Assembly: GCA_014376915.1 (NCBI GenBank)
Contig: JACMQP010000232.1
Location: 1 to 6,062, forward strand
Source: Ramlibacter sp.
GTDB lineage: Bacteria; Pseudomonadota; Gammaproteobacteria; Burkholderiales; Burkholderiaceae
DNA: 6,062 nt
Direction of reading: 5' to 3'
Numbering within the stretch: the first letter of the stretch is position 1; every line of letters starts with the position of its first letter. The position numbers and the translations under genes were made by a program. Positions 1 through 6,062 of this stretch are shown here, piece by piece. The notes beneath the pieces are model-generated. The model saw only the letters and a program-made list of their open reading frames with translations. It searched no databases and had not been told where the DNA came from.

Positions 1-7
1 ACTGGCG

Positions 8-769
8 TCAGCGCATCCCGAGACGGTCCAGCAGCGCCATCGCCGCCGCCGGTGCGCGCTCCTTGGCGCCGTTGATGAAGTAGACAAAGAGGTCGCGTGG
101 CGCGTTGCCGCCGGTCCAGGCACGCGCGCCCAGGGCCCACTGGTCGAGCGCCTCCGGCGGGTAGCCGGTCGGCGTCGCGGCTTCGCTGCGCATCAGGCGC
201 AGGTACGCGAACGGCGACTGCGCGTCGACGATCGACGGAAATGTTTCCGAATCCGTGTGGACGGTCACGCAGCCGTAGCGGCGCGCCAGCGCCAGGTATT
301 CCGGCCTGTCGAAGCTGGGGTGCCGGACATCGAGCACGTGTCGAAGACGGCGTCCACCCACTGACTGCGGCAACAGCGTCAGGAAACGTTCGAAGTCCTC
401 GGCGTCGAAGACCTTGGTCGGCATGAACTGCCAGACGATCGGCCCCAGCTTGGCGCCCAGCGTGTCGATGCCGCTACCGACGAAGCGTTCGATCGACTCG
501 CCGGCCGTGGCCAGCAGCTTCCGATTGGTGGCGAAGCGGTTGGCCTTGAGCGAGAACACGAAGTCGTCGGGCGTCTCGTCGCGCCACTTCGCAAACGTCG
601 TCGGCTTGAACGTGCCGTAGTAGGTGCCGTTGACCTCGATCGCCGTGAGTTTGCGGCTGGCGTATCCCAGCTCCTTGCTGTGGGCCAGGCCCTGTGGATA
701 GAAATTGTTGCGCCAGGGTTCATAGGTCCAGCCCCCGACGCCAACGCGTATTTGTCGATGTTGTTGCAT
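8..769 (-). CDS. DUF72 domain-containing protein (YecE-like)
   Basis: Predicted 253-residue cytoplasmic protein of the DUF72/YecE family, a TIM-barrel-like family whose biochemical role is not established. The family pattern runs the whole length: GVGGWTYEPWR near residues 10-20, the strand IEVNGTYYGT at 44-53, W62 with the following TPDDFVFSLKANR at 66-78, LGPIVWQFMP at 108-117, LDVRHPSF at 146-153, and a final FVYFINGAKERAP at 228-240 where relatives usually have a YFNN-type strand. The length is usual for the family. I chose the ATG at 769 over an in-frame ATG at 799 because a good Shine-Dalgarno sequence sits six bases upstream of it and because the barrel's first strand begins directly after it; the extra ten residues (MIAGTRKGNH) match nothing I recognise. 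There is no signal peptide or membrane segment. It is divergent from the M20 peptidase gene. The family call is firm, the function is unknown. Confidence 0.93.
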   Translation of the reverse strand: MQQHRQIRVGVGGWTYEPWRNNFYPQGLAHSKELGYASRKLTAIEVNGTYYGTFKPTTFAKWRDETPDDFVFSLKANRFATNRKLLATAGESIERFVGSGIDTLGAKLGPIVWQFMPTKVFDAEDFERFLTLLPQSVGGRRLRHVLDVRHPSFDRPEYLALARRYGCVTVHTDSETFPSIVDAQSPFAYLRLMRSEAATPTGYPPEALDQWALGARAWTGGNAPRDLFVYFINGAKERAPAAAMALLDRLGMR

Positions 770-876
770 GTGGTTTCCCTTTCTGGTTCCAGCAATCATC
801 TACCGTGGGTCGCCATGGTGGCCCGGGCGCCGCCGCAGGCGTAAAGTCATGGGCTTGATTCGCACCTGGAACAGCC
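770..876. promoter_or_regulatory. Divergent intergenic region between DUF72 and M20 peptidase genes
   Basis: These 107 bases must hold 5' signals for both flanking genes unless one is transcribed from inside the other. Apart from the minus-strand ribosome binding site and a weak GGAA (868-871) before the plus-strand ATG at 877, I found no sigma70-like -35/-10 pair with 16-18 base spacing on either strand. TAAAGT at 842-847 resembles a -10 box for the plus strand, but there is no -35 partner at the right distance. The placement as a shared regulatory region is inferred from gene orientation only. Confidence 0.4.
776..781 (-). promoter_or_regulatory. Ribosome binding site of the DUF72 gene
   Basis: On the minus strand this reads AAGGGA, six bases before the ATG at 769. 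It is the best Shine-Dalgarno match in the window and decides the start codon in favour of 769 over 799. Confidence 0.7.
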
Positions 877-2349
877 ATGAACAAACCCATCCAACACGAA
901 ATGCCCGCCGGCGCCCTTGACGCCGCCGCCGCGCTGGCCCACGCCAGCCAGCAGTGGGACAACGACATCGTTCGCCAGATCACCGACTACATCCAGATTC
1001 CAGCGAAGTCACCCGGCTTCGACAAGGAATGGGCGGCGCATGGCTACATCGAGACCGTGCTGCGCAATGCCGCCGCCTGGGTCGAAGCGCAGAAGGTCCC
1101 CGGCCTGACGTTGGAAATCGTGCGCCAGCCAGGCCGCACACCGGTTCTGTTCTTCGAGATCGCCGCCACCAGGCCGATGTCGGCCCAGACTGTGCTCATG
1201 TACGGTCACCTGGACAAGCAGCCAGAGTTCACCGGCTGGCGCAGCGACCTCGGGCCCTGGACGCCGAAGTACGAGGACGGCAAGCTCTATGGCCGCGGCG
1301 GCGCCGACGACGGCTACGCGGTTTACGCCAGCGTCGCCGCGGTGCAGGCCCTCAAAGCGCAAAATGCGCCTCATCCGCGCATCGTCGGGCTGATCGAGAC
1401 CTGCGAGGAATCCGGTTCCTACGACCTGCTGCCGTACATCGACGCGTTGCGGCCGAGGCTGGGCGACGTCTCGCTGGTGATCTGCCTTGACTCCGGCGCC
1501 GGCAATTACGACCAGCTCTGGCTGACCACGTCGCTTCGCGGCATGGCCAGCGGCACCTTGAAGGTCGAAATTCTGACCGAGGGCGTGCACTCGGGCGACG
1601 CGTCCGGCCTGGTGCCGTCGAGTTTCCGGATCATGCGGCAGGTGCTGGACCGGCTGGAGGACAGCAAAACGGGCCGCCTGCTGCCCCAAAGCTTTCATTG
1701 CGAAGTGCCCGCGGAAAGGCTGGTGCAGGCAAAGGCCACAGCCGCCATCCTGGGCGATGAGGTCTACAAGCGCTTCCCCTGGGCCCATTACGATTGCGGC
1801 GGCTCGACGGCGTTCGCCCTGCCGACCACGACGGATCCGGTGCAGGCGTTGCTCAATCGCACCTGGACGCCGACCCTCTCCGTCACCGGCGCCGAGGGCT
1901 TCCCCGCGCTCAATGACGCGGGCAACGTCCTGCGCCCGTACACCGCGTTCAAGCTGTCGCTGCGTCTGCCGCCGCTGATCGATGCGGCGCAGGCCGTTCA
2001 GGAGCTCAAGACCTTGCTGGAAGACAACGCACCCTACCAAGCCCGGGTCACGTTCGAGAGCAACGGCGGCGCCACCGGGTGGAACGCGCCCGGCACGGCG
2101 CCGTGGTTCGAGCAGGCGCTCAACCGCGCGTCGCAGGCGCATTTCGGCAGCTCCTGCGGCTACATCGGCCAGGGTGGCACGATTCCGTTGATGAACATGC
2201 TGAGCAAGGGCTTTCCGAAGGCGCAGATGATGGTCTGCGGCGTGCTGGGCCCCAAGAGCAACGCGCACGGGCCGAACGAATTCCTGCACGTGCCGTATGC
2301 GAAGAAGCTCACGGCTGCCGTCGCCGAGGTGATCGCGCAGCTGCCCTGA
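877..2349 (+). CDS. M20 family metallopeptidase (carnosinase/CNDP-like dipeptidase)
   Basis: Predicted 490-residue cytosolic zinc-dependent dipeptidase of the M20 family, in the bacterial group close to cytosolic non-specific dipeptidase; it would split small peptides released by protein turnover or uptake. The di-metal site is complete by motif: H111 and the neighbouring D113 in YGHLDKQPEF, bridging D144 in GRGGADDGY, catalytic E177 and metal ligand E178 in TCEESGS, D205 in CLDSGAG, and H464 in SNAHGPNEF. The inserted lid/dimerisation domain runs roughly from residue 218 to 385 and carries H238 in EGVHSGD, the histidine that reaches the partner's active site in related dimers. Q432 in GQGGTIP replaces the Glu I expect there (EGGSIP/EGGTIP). 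The length is usual and there is no signal peptide. The start at 877 has only a weak GGAA site; an in-frame ATG at 901 is possible. Exact substrate cannot be read from sequence. Confidence 0.95.
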   Translation: MNKPIQHEMPAGALDAAAALAHASQQWDNDIVRQITDYIQIPAKSPGFDKEWAAHGYIETVLRNAAAWVEAQKVPGLTLEIVRQPGRTPVLFFEIAATRPMSAQTVLMYGHLDKQPEFTGWRSDLGPWTPKYEDGKLYGRGGADDGYAVYASVAAVQALKAQNAPHPRIVGLIETCEESGSYDLLPYIDALRPRLGDVSLVICLDSGAGNYDQLWLTTSLRGMASGTLKVEILTEGVHSGDASGLVPSSFRIMRQVLDRLEDSKTGRLLPQSFHCEVPAERLVQAKATAAILGDEVYKRFPWAHYDCGGSTAFALPTTTDPVQALLNRTWTPTLSVTGAEGFPALNDAGNVLRPYTAFKLSLRLPPLIDAAQAVQELKTLLEDNAPYQARVTFESNGGATGWNAPGTAPWFEQALNRASQAHFGSSCGYIGQGGTIPLMNMLSKGFPKAQMMVCGVLGPKSNAHGPNEFLHVPYAKKLTAAVAEVIAQLP

Positions 2350-2359
2350 GATCTGCGCC

Positions 2360-2408
2360 GCACGAAGCGTGCCGGAATTTCTGTGCTTTTTTCACAGGAA
2401 TTGCGTGC
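2360..2408. other. Inverted repeats between M20 peptidase and hydrolase genes
   Basis: Starting 10 bases after the peptidase stop codon, GCACG (2360-2364) can pair with CGTGC at 2368-2372 over a 3-base loop, or with the second copy of CGTGC at 2404-2408. Between these lies a 10-bp stem, AATTTCTGTG (2376-2385) with CACAGGAATT (2393-2402), containing one T-G wobble and closed by the 7-base loop CTTTTTT. The T run is inside the loop rather than after the stem, so this is not a standard intrinsic terminator on either strand. It may still work in 3'-end formation or transcript stability; that is inference. Confidence 0.45.
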
Positions 2409-2489
2409 GTCGCCTGCGCTGATCCAGCGCGGCGCGCCGTTGGTCCGCTCTTCGTTGCGCAGTGGCAGCACGCGGGCAATCATTGCGCC

Positions 2490-3425
2490 ATGAGCATTCC
2501 GGTGACCGAGTCGACGCTGTCGACCTACACGGCCAGCGACGGCGACAACATCGCCGTGCAGGACTGGCCTTTGCCCGAGGGCTTGCCGTTGCGGGCGATG
2601 GTGCTGGTGGTGCATGGCCTTGGCGAGCATGCCGGCCGGCACGATGCGCTGGCGAAGCAATTGAACCGCTGGGGCTTCGCAGTGCGCGGCTACGATCAAT
2701 ACGGCCACGGCGAATCCGGCGGTGGGTGCGGCCAGCTGCCCGCGCCCACGCGCCTGCTCGATGACCTGGCGGATCTCATCGACAGCACCCGGCTGCGGAT
2801 GCCGGCGGGCGCGCCACTGATCCTGCTGGGACACAGCATGGGCGGGCTGGTCGCGGCGCGCTTCGTGTCGCAGGGCCTGCGCCGCGTCGAGGGCCTCGTG
2901 CTGTCGTCTCCGGCGCTCGATCCCGGCCTGAGCCGCTTCCAGAAGCTGTTGTTGGCGACGCTGCCACGCGTCGTGCCCAACCTGACGGTGAGCAATGGCC
3001 TCAATGCCAGCTTCATTTCCCATGACCCTGAGGTGGTGGAGGCCTACCGGCGCGACCCGCTGGTGCATGACCGGGTCTCGGGACGCCTGGCGCGCTTCAT
3101 CGCCGACGCCGGCGCGGCGACCGTGATCAGCGCCCCGCGATGGAAGGTGCCGACCCTGCTGATGTTCGCAGGCGACGACCGCATCGTCGATCCCGCCGGC
3201 AGTCGTGCCTTCGCGGCGGCAGCGCCGTCCGACGTGGTTACCGCGCGGTGCTTCGACGGCATGTACCACGAGCTCTTTCACGAACTCGACCCCGAACCGG
3301 TTTATTCGGTCCTCAAGCGGTGGCTCGACGCGCGCTTCGCAGGCCCAGCCAGAGCAACGCGACAGCCGTCAGCAGGACCGGCAGCAGCGAGCCGTAGTTC
3401 AGCAGGGTCCAGCCCTGGGTCATGA
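2490..3425 (+). CDS. Alpha/beta hydrolase, monoacylglycerol lipase/lysophospholipase type
   Basis: Predicted 311-residue soluble serine hydrolase of the Hydrolase_4 (S33-like) group, which includes monoacylglycerol lipases and lysophospholipase L2; it probably hydrolyses an acyl ester, substrate unknown. Visible are the oxyanion-hole motif HGLGEHAGR (42-50), GYDQYGHGES (67-76), the nucleophile elbow GHSMGG with S116, the acid D230 in AGDDRIVDP, and the catalytic histidine H260 in GMYHELFHE. A cap region lies at about 142-205. The fold should end near the helix LKRWLDARF (275-283). The remaining 28 or so residues are a Gly/Pro/Ala/Ser/Arg-rich tail read antisense to the transporter gene, and are probably not part of the conserved domain. 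The ATG at 2490 is chosen because homology starts right after it; the frame stays open back to 2079, but that stretch lies inside the peptidase gene. No strong Shine-Dalgarno sequence precedes it. Confidence 0.92.
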   Translation: MSIPVTESTLSTYTASDGDNIAVQDWPLPEGLPLRAMVLVVHGLGEHAGRHDALAKQLNRWGFAVRGYDQYGHGESGGGCGQLPAPTRLLDDLADLIDSTRLRMPAGAPLILLGHSMGGLVAARFVSQGLRRVEGLVLSSPALDPGLSRFQKLLLATLPRVVPNLTVSNGLNASFISHDPEVVEAYRRDPLVHDRVSGRLARFIADAGAATVISAPRWKVPTLLMFAGDDRIVDPAGSRAFAAAAPSDVVTARCFDGMYHELFHELDPEPVYSVLKRWLDARFAGPARATRQPSAGPAAASRSSAGSSPGS

Positions 3426-4482
3426 CCAGCACGCCCGACGAGAACGAGCTCAGCGCCAGGGTGGCAAACACGAAAAAATTGAGGGCGCCCTGGGCTCGGT
3501 CCTTCTCCTCGGGACTGTAGGTCGAGAGCGACAGCGTGGTGCTCCCGGTGAACATGAAGTTCCAGCCCACGCCCAGCAGAAACAGCGCGACCAGGAACTG
3601 CTGCAGCTCCACGCCGGACAAGGCAACCAGGATGCAGGCCAGGTTGAGTACCACCCCGACGCCCATGACCGGCAGCGCGCCAAAGCGCTTGATCAGGCTG
3701 CCGGTGAAGAAACCAGGCGCGAACATGCCGATCACATGCCATTCGAGCACCAGCGCCGCATCCGCAAACGGCAGCCGGCATTGCTGCATCGCGATCGGCG
3801 TCGCTGCCATCAGCAGGTTCATCACGCCGTAGCTGAGCGCGCCGGCCCCGGCAGCCACGATGAACACCGGCTGCGCCATGATCTGCGCCAGCGGCCGTCC
3901 GCTGCCGGCGGCCGTTCGGGCCGGGGGCGGCGCGAACTCCATGAACGACATGAGCAGCATGGCCAACAGCGCCACGCCAACCAGCGCGATGTAGGCCCCG
4001 GCGAACGGAACGGCGAACAGGTCGCGTGTGCGCGCCGCCAGGTTGGGGCCGATCACCGCGCCGAGCAGGCCACCTGCCATCACCAGCGACACCGCCTTCT
4101 CGCGCGTGGCCGGGGTTGCCAGTTCGGCGGCGGCGAACCGGTAAAGGCCGGCGTTGGCGTTGTAGTAGCCGGCGACCACAGTGGCAAAGCACAGCAGCCA
4201 GAAATTCCGGCTGACCGCCGCATAGGTGCACAGCAGCGCCGACAACAGCGCTACCAGCAGTCCCAGCTGGAACGATCGCTTGCGACCGAGCTGGCGCTGT
4301 GTCCGGGCCACCACGCCGGTCGAAAGTGCGCTGCCGACGACATAGCCCATCACCGGCAAGGTCGCCATCCACCCGAGTGGCGCAAGCGACAGACCGACCA
4401 ACCCGTTGATCGCGATGAAGGTGACGTTGTTGGTGAGGAACAGGCCTTGCAGGACGGCCAGCAGCCAGAGGTTGCGGTTCAT
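3313..4482 (-). CDS. MFS transporter
   Basis: Predicted 389-residue inner-membrane permease of the major facilitator superfamily, with about twelve hydrophobic helices in two halves separated by a polar linker near residues 183-200 (PPPARTAAGSGRPLAQ). The loop between helices 2 and 3 has a degenerate motif A, RQLGRKRS (63-70), and the equivalent loop in the second half is SLIKRFG (262-268). Helix 4 carries the unusual polar run AGYYNANAGLYRF (104-116), which could line the substrate path. The transported compound cannot be predicted. Its ATG overlaps the rsmE stop codon as ATGA (4482-4479), so translation is probably coupled; a frame open to 4824 is rejected because it lies inside rsmE and the helices begin right after this Met. 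The last 37 codons overlap the convergent hydrolase gene; they encode helix 12 (about 363-381), so this end is genuine. Confidence 0.93.
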   Translation of the reverse strand: MNRNLWLLAVLQGLFLTNNVTFIAINGLVGLSLAPLGWMATLPVMGYVVGSALSTGVVARTQRQLGRKRSFQLGLLVALLSALLCTYAAVSRNFWLLCFATVVAGYYNANAGLYRFAAAELATPATREKAVSLVMAGGLLGAVIGPNLAARTRDLFAVPFAGAYIALVGVALLAMLLMSFMEFAPPPARTAAGSGRPLAQIMAQPVFIVAAGAGALSYGVMNLLMAATPIAMQQCRLPFADAALVLEWHVIGMFAPGFFTGSLIKRFGALPVMGVGVVLNLACILVALSGVELQQFLVALFLLGVGWNFMFTGSTTLSLSTYSPEEKDRAQGALNFFVFATLALSSFSSGVLVMTQGWTLLNYGSLLPVLLTAVALLWLGLRSARRATA

Positions 4483-5204
4483 CGGCCCAGTGTAAGTGCG
4501 GCCAGGGCCGCCAGTGGCGCCGTCTCCGCGCGCAGCACGCGCGGTCCCAGCGTGGCGCGGACGAAGCCGGCGCGCAGCGCCAGTTCCTCTTCCTGCGGCG
4601 TGAGCCCGCCTTCGGGACCGGACAGCATCAGGACCGGCCCTTGCGGTGCGGCTGCGACCACCGGAAGGGCCTGGGCGTCCAGCGACAGCAGCAGCCTTGT
4701 GCCGTCCCCTGCCGACGTTGCGCCGGCCGCAGCGAGCCATTGCGCGAGTCCGACCACCGGATGCACGGCCGGCACGCCGTTGCGGCCGCTTTGCTCGCAG
4801 GCGGCGATGGCGATGGCCTGCCAATGGGCCTGCTTCTTTTCCGCGCGCTCGCCCTGCAGCTTCAGCACGCTGCGCTGTGTCAGCACCGGCCGGATACTGG
4901 CGACGCCCAGTTCCGCCGCCTTCTCGACCAGCCAGTCCATCCTTTCATTGGCGGGCATGCCGACGACCAGGTGGACCGGGCGAGCCGCTTCGCGTTCGAC
5001 CGGGCGATGGGCGCCGACCACCACCTCAACGTCGCTGCGGCCCATGCGCCCGATCACGGCGTCGAACTCGCCCCCCATTCCGTTGAACAAGGTCACGGTT
5101 TCGCCAGGTTGCATTCGCAGCACCTGCACGTGGCGCGCCGCGGATGGCGGCAACGCCAGCGCGTCACCGCTGGCGAGCGGCATTGGACAATGGATGCGGG
5201 GCAT
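4479..5204 (-). CDS. rsmE: 16S rRNA (uracil(1498)-N(3))-methyltransferase RsmE
   Basis: Predicted 241-residue SPOUT-class methyltransferase that uses S-adenosylmethionine to make m3U1498 in helix 44 of 16S rRNA, on the assembled 30S subunit. The N-terminal PUA-like RNA-binding part contains RHVQVLRMQPGE (24-35) and LFNGMGGEF (39-47). The C-terminal knotted domain begins near 76 and shows the family blocks MDWLVEKAAELG (89-100), TQRSV (109-113), ACEQSGRN (135-142), LSGPEGGLTPQE (194-205) and LGPRVLRAETAP (219-230), the last two forming the cofactor-binding knot. All blocks are present and the length is normal. I start it at 5204 because MPRIHC is the typical beginning in Burkholderiales; the open frame upstream to 5336 overlaps the preceding gene. 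No clear Shine-Dalgarno sequence is seen in the 28-base gap. The stop codon overlaps the transporter start. Confidence 0.97.
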   Translation of the reverse strand: MPRIHCPMPLASGDALALPPSAARHVQVLRMQPGETVTLFNGMGGEFDAVIGRMGRSDVEVVVGAHRPVEREAARPVHLVVGMPANERMDWLVEKAAELGVASIRPVLTQRSVLKLQGERAEKKQAHWQAIAIAACEQSGRNGVPAVHPVVGLAQWLAAAGATSAGDGTRLLLSLDAQALPVVAAAPQGPVLMLSGPEGGLTPQEEELALRAGFVRATLGPRVLRAETAPLAALAALTLGR

Positions 5205-5232
5205 GACCGGCCGTCGACTCAGGCGCGCGCGG

Positions 5233-6062
5233 TCACACGCGGCCGAACACGTAGGCAGCCGTCTGCTGCGTGCCTTCGACCTCGTCGACCAGCCGCAGCA
5301 AGGGCGCCAGTTCGCGGTAGCGGCTGGCGGTGGCACGGATGTAGGCCAGGAAGCGCGGCGCGTCGGCCAGGTAACGCGGCTTGCCGTCGCGCAGCGTTAG
5401 CCGGGCGAAGATGCCGGCGACCTTCAGGTGCCGCTGCAGCCCCATCCATTCGACGGCCTTGTAGAACTCGCCGAAGTCGCTGTCCACGGGCAGGCCGGCC
5501 TGCTGCGCCTTCTGCCAGTAGCGCACGGTGATGTCCAGCACGAACTCCTCGTCCCAGCTGAGGAAGGCGTCGCGCATCAGGCTGGCGATGTCATAGGTGA
5601 TCGGTCCATACACCGCGTCCTGGAAGTCCAGCACACCCAGCCGGTGCTCCGACGGATCGGCAGGCATCATCAGGTTGCGCGGCATGAAGTCGCGGTGCAC
5701 GTAGACCCGTGGCGAACCCAGGTTGCGCTCGACGATCAGCTTGAAGGTCGCGTCCAGCGTATCGCGCACGCCACCTTCCACGGCCACGCCGCGGTGGCGC
5801 GCCAGGTACCAGTCGGGGAACAGCGCCAGCTCGCGCGACAGCAACGGCGCGTCGTAGTCCGGCAGCACGCCGGGGCGTGATGCCGCCTGCCACGCGACCA
5901 GCGCATCGACGGCCCGCAGGTACAGGTCCCGGTTGGCGTCCGGCACGTCGCGGTCGACCATCTCGATCATGGTCTGGGTGCCGAGGTCCTGCAGCAGCAT
6001 GAAGCCGTGGTCCCGGTCCCAGTCCAGCACCTCTGGCACATTCAATCCGGCTTGCGACATCA
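5233..6062 (-). CDS. amgK: AmgK-like N-acetylmuramate/N-acetylglucosamine kinase (partial, 5' end outside window)
   Basis: C-terminal part (at least 275 residues) of a phosphotransferase of the aminoglycoside-phosphotransferase fold that closely resembles AmgK. AmgK phosphorylates MurNAc and GlcNAc at the anomeric carbon in the cytoplasm; with the uridylyltransferase MurU it returns MurNAc to UDP-MurNAc and bypasses the fosfomycin-sensitive de novo route. Counting from the first Met in the window, the catalytic loop is VHRDFMPRNL (121-130, with H122, D124 and N129), the metal-binding segment LDFQDAVYGP (144-153, D145), then SLMRDAFLSW (160-169), and the highly characteristic MGLQRHLKVAGIFAR (206-220) with RDGKPRYLADAPRF (224-237). 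The N-lobe is missing, so the Met at 6060 is almost certainly internal and the gene runs past the right edge. It lies 28 bases before rsmE on the same strand. AmgK is the best name, but sugar specificity is inferred. Confidence 0.85.
   Translation of the reverse strand, partial: MSQAGLNVPEVLDWDRDHGFMLLQDLGTQTMIEMVDRDVPDANRDLYLRAVDALVAWQAASRPGVLPDYDAPLLSRELALFPDWYLARHRGVAVEGGVRDTLDATFKLIVERNLGSPRVYVHRDFMPRNLMMPADPSEHRLGVLDFQDAVYGPITYDIASLMRDAFLSWDEEFVLDITVRYWQKAQQAGLPVDSDFGEFYKAVEWMGLQRHLKVAGIFARLTLRDGKPRYLADAPRFLAYIRATASRYRELAPLLRLVDEVEGTQQTAAYVFGRV

Noticed and set aside
770..799. A longer DUF72 protein starting at the ATG at 799.
   Set aside because: The ATG at 769 has a well-placed AAGGGA and lies directly before the conserved first strand. 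The added ten residues look like translated leader sequence.
1009..2289. A 426-codon open frame on the minus strand inside the M20 peptidase gene.
   Set aside because: It is Arg/Ala/Gln-rich, without family motifs, and antisense to a complete metallopeptidase whose metal ligands are all present.
2476..2486. The small palindrome GCAATCATTGC just before the hydrolase start, considered as an operator.
   Set aside because: It has only five paired bases around one central base, with mismatches immediately outside. A match this short is easily expected by chance.
2079..2489. An upstream extension of the hydrolase frame by 137 codons.
   Set aside because: Most of it lies in another frame of the peptidase gene, and hydrolase homology starts only after the Met at 2490.
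2160..3281. A 373-codon minus-strand open frame across the peptidase end and the hydrolase gene.
   Set aside because: It has no recognisable domain and is compositionally typical of antisense translation. It also crosses two genes supported by active-site motifs.
4483..4824. A longer MFS frame with 114 extra N-terminal codons.
   Set aside because: The extension is Arg/Gly-rich, overlaps rsmE in another frame, and would precede a normal first membrane helix.
3205..5400. A 731-codon open frame on the plus strand, antisense to the transporter and rsmE genes.
   Set aside because: Its translation is rich in Gln, Arg, His and Ala with no recognisable domain, and it is antisense to two well-supported genes. 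Long stop-free antisense frames are expected in GC-rich DNA.

Overview
The window looks like an ordinary chromosomal segment of a high-GC Gram-negative bacterium, most likely Burkholderiales and perhaps Comamonadaceae. The reasons are GC-rich third codon positions throughout, the N-terminal style of the RsmE protein (MPRIHC..., followed by RHVQVLRMQPGETVTLFNG), and an AmgK-type sugar kinase, which is common in pseudomonads, xanthomonads and betaproteobacteria. The taxonomic call is inferred from remembered family sequences, not from a search.

Layout from left to right. A DUF72 (YecE-like) gene lies on the minus strand (8-769). It is divergent, across 107 bases, from a plus-strand M20-family dipeptidase (877-2349). 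After a 140-base gap that holds inverted repeats comes a plus-strand alpha/beta hydrolase of the monoacylglycerol lipase/lysophospholipase type (2490-3425). Its 3' end runs 113 bases tail-to-tail into the 3' end of a minus-strand cluster. Read in its own direction, that cluster is: amgK-like cell-wall sugar kinase (5' end cut off by the window edge, ending at 5233), 28 bases, rsmE (16S rRNA m3U1498 methyltransferase, 5204-4479), a 4-base ATGA overlap, and an MFS transporter (4482-3313).

The minus-strand trio is probably co-transcribed, but its members have no obvious shared pathway: peptidoglycan-sugar salvage, ribosome modification and an export or import permease of unknown substrate. The two plus-strand enzymes are both soluble hydrolases without signal peptides and are probably transcribed separately.

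I saw no mobile elements, tRNA or rRNA genes, CRISPR arrays, phage genes or defence systems, and nothing that suggests an undescribed multi-gene system. The points most worth checking are the low-complexity C-terminal tail of the hydrolase written antisense to the transporter's last membrane helix, the absence of murU directly downstream of the amgK-like gene, a Glu-to-Gln change in a glycine-rich motif of the M20 peptidase, and the hairpin with a T-tract loop between the two plus-strand genes.
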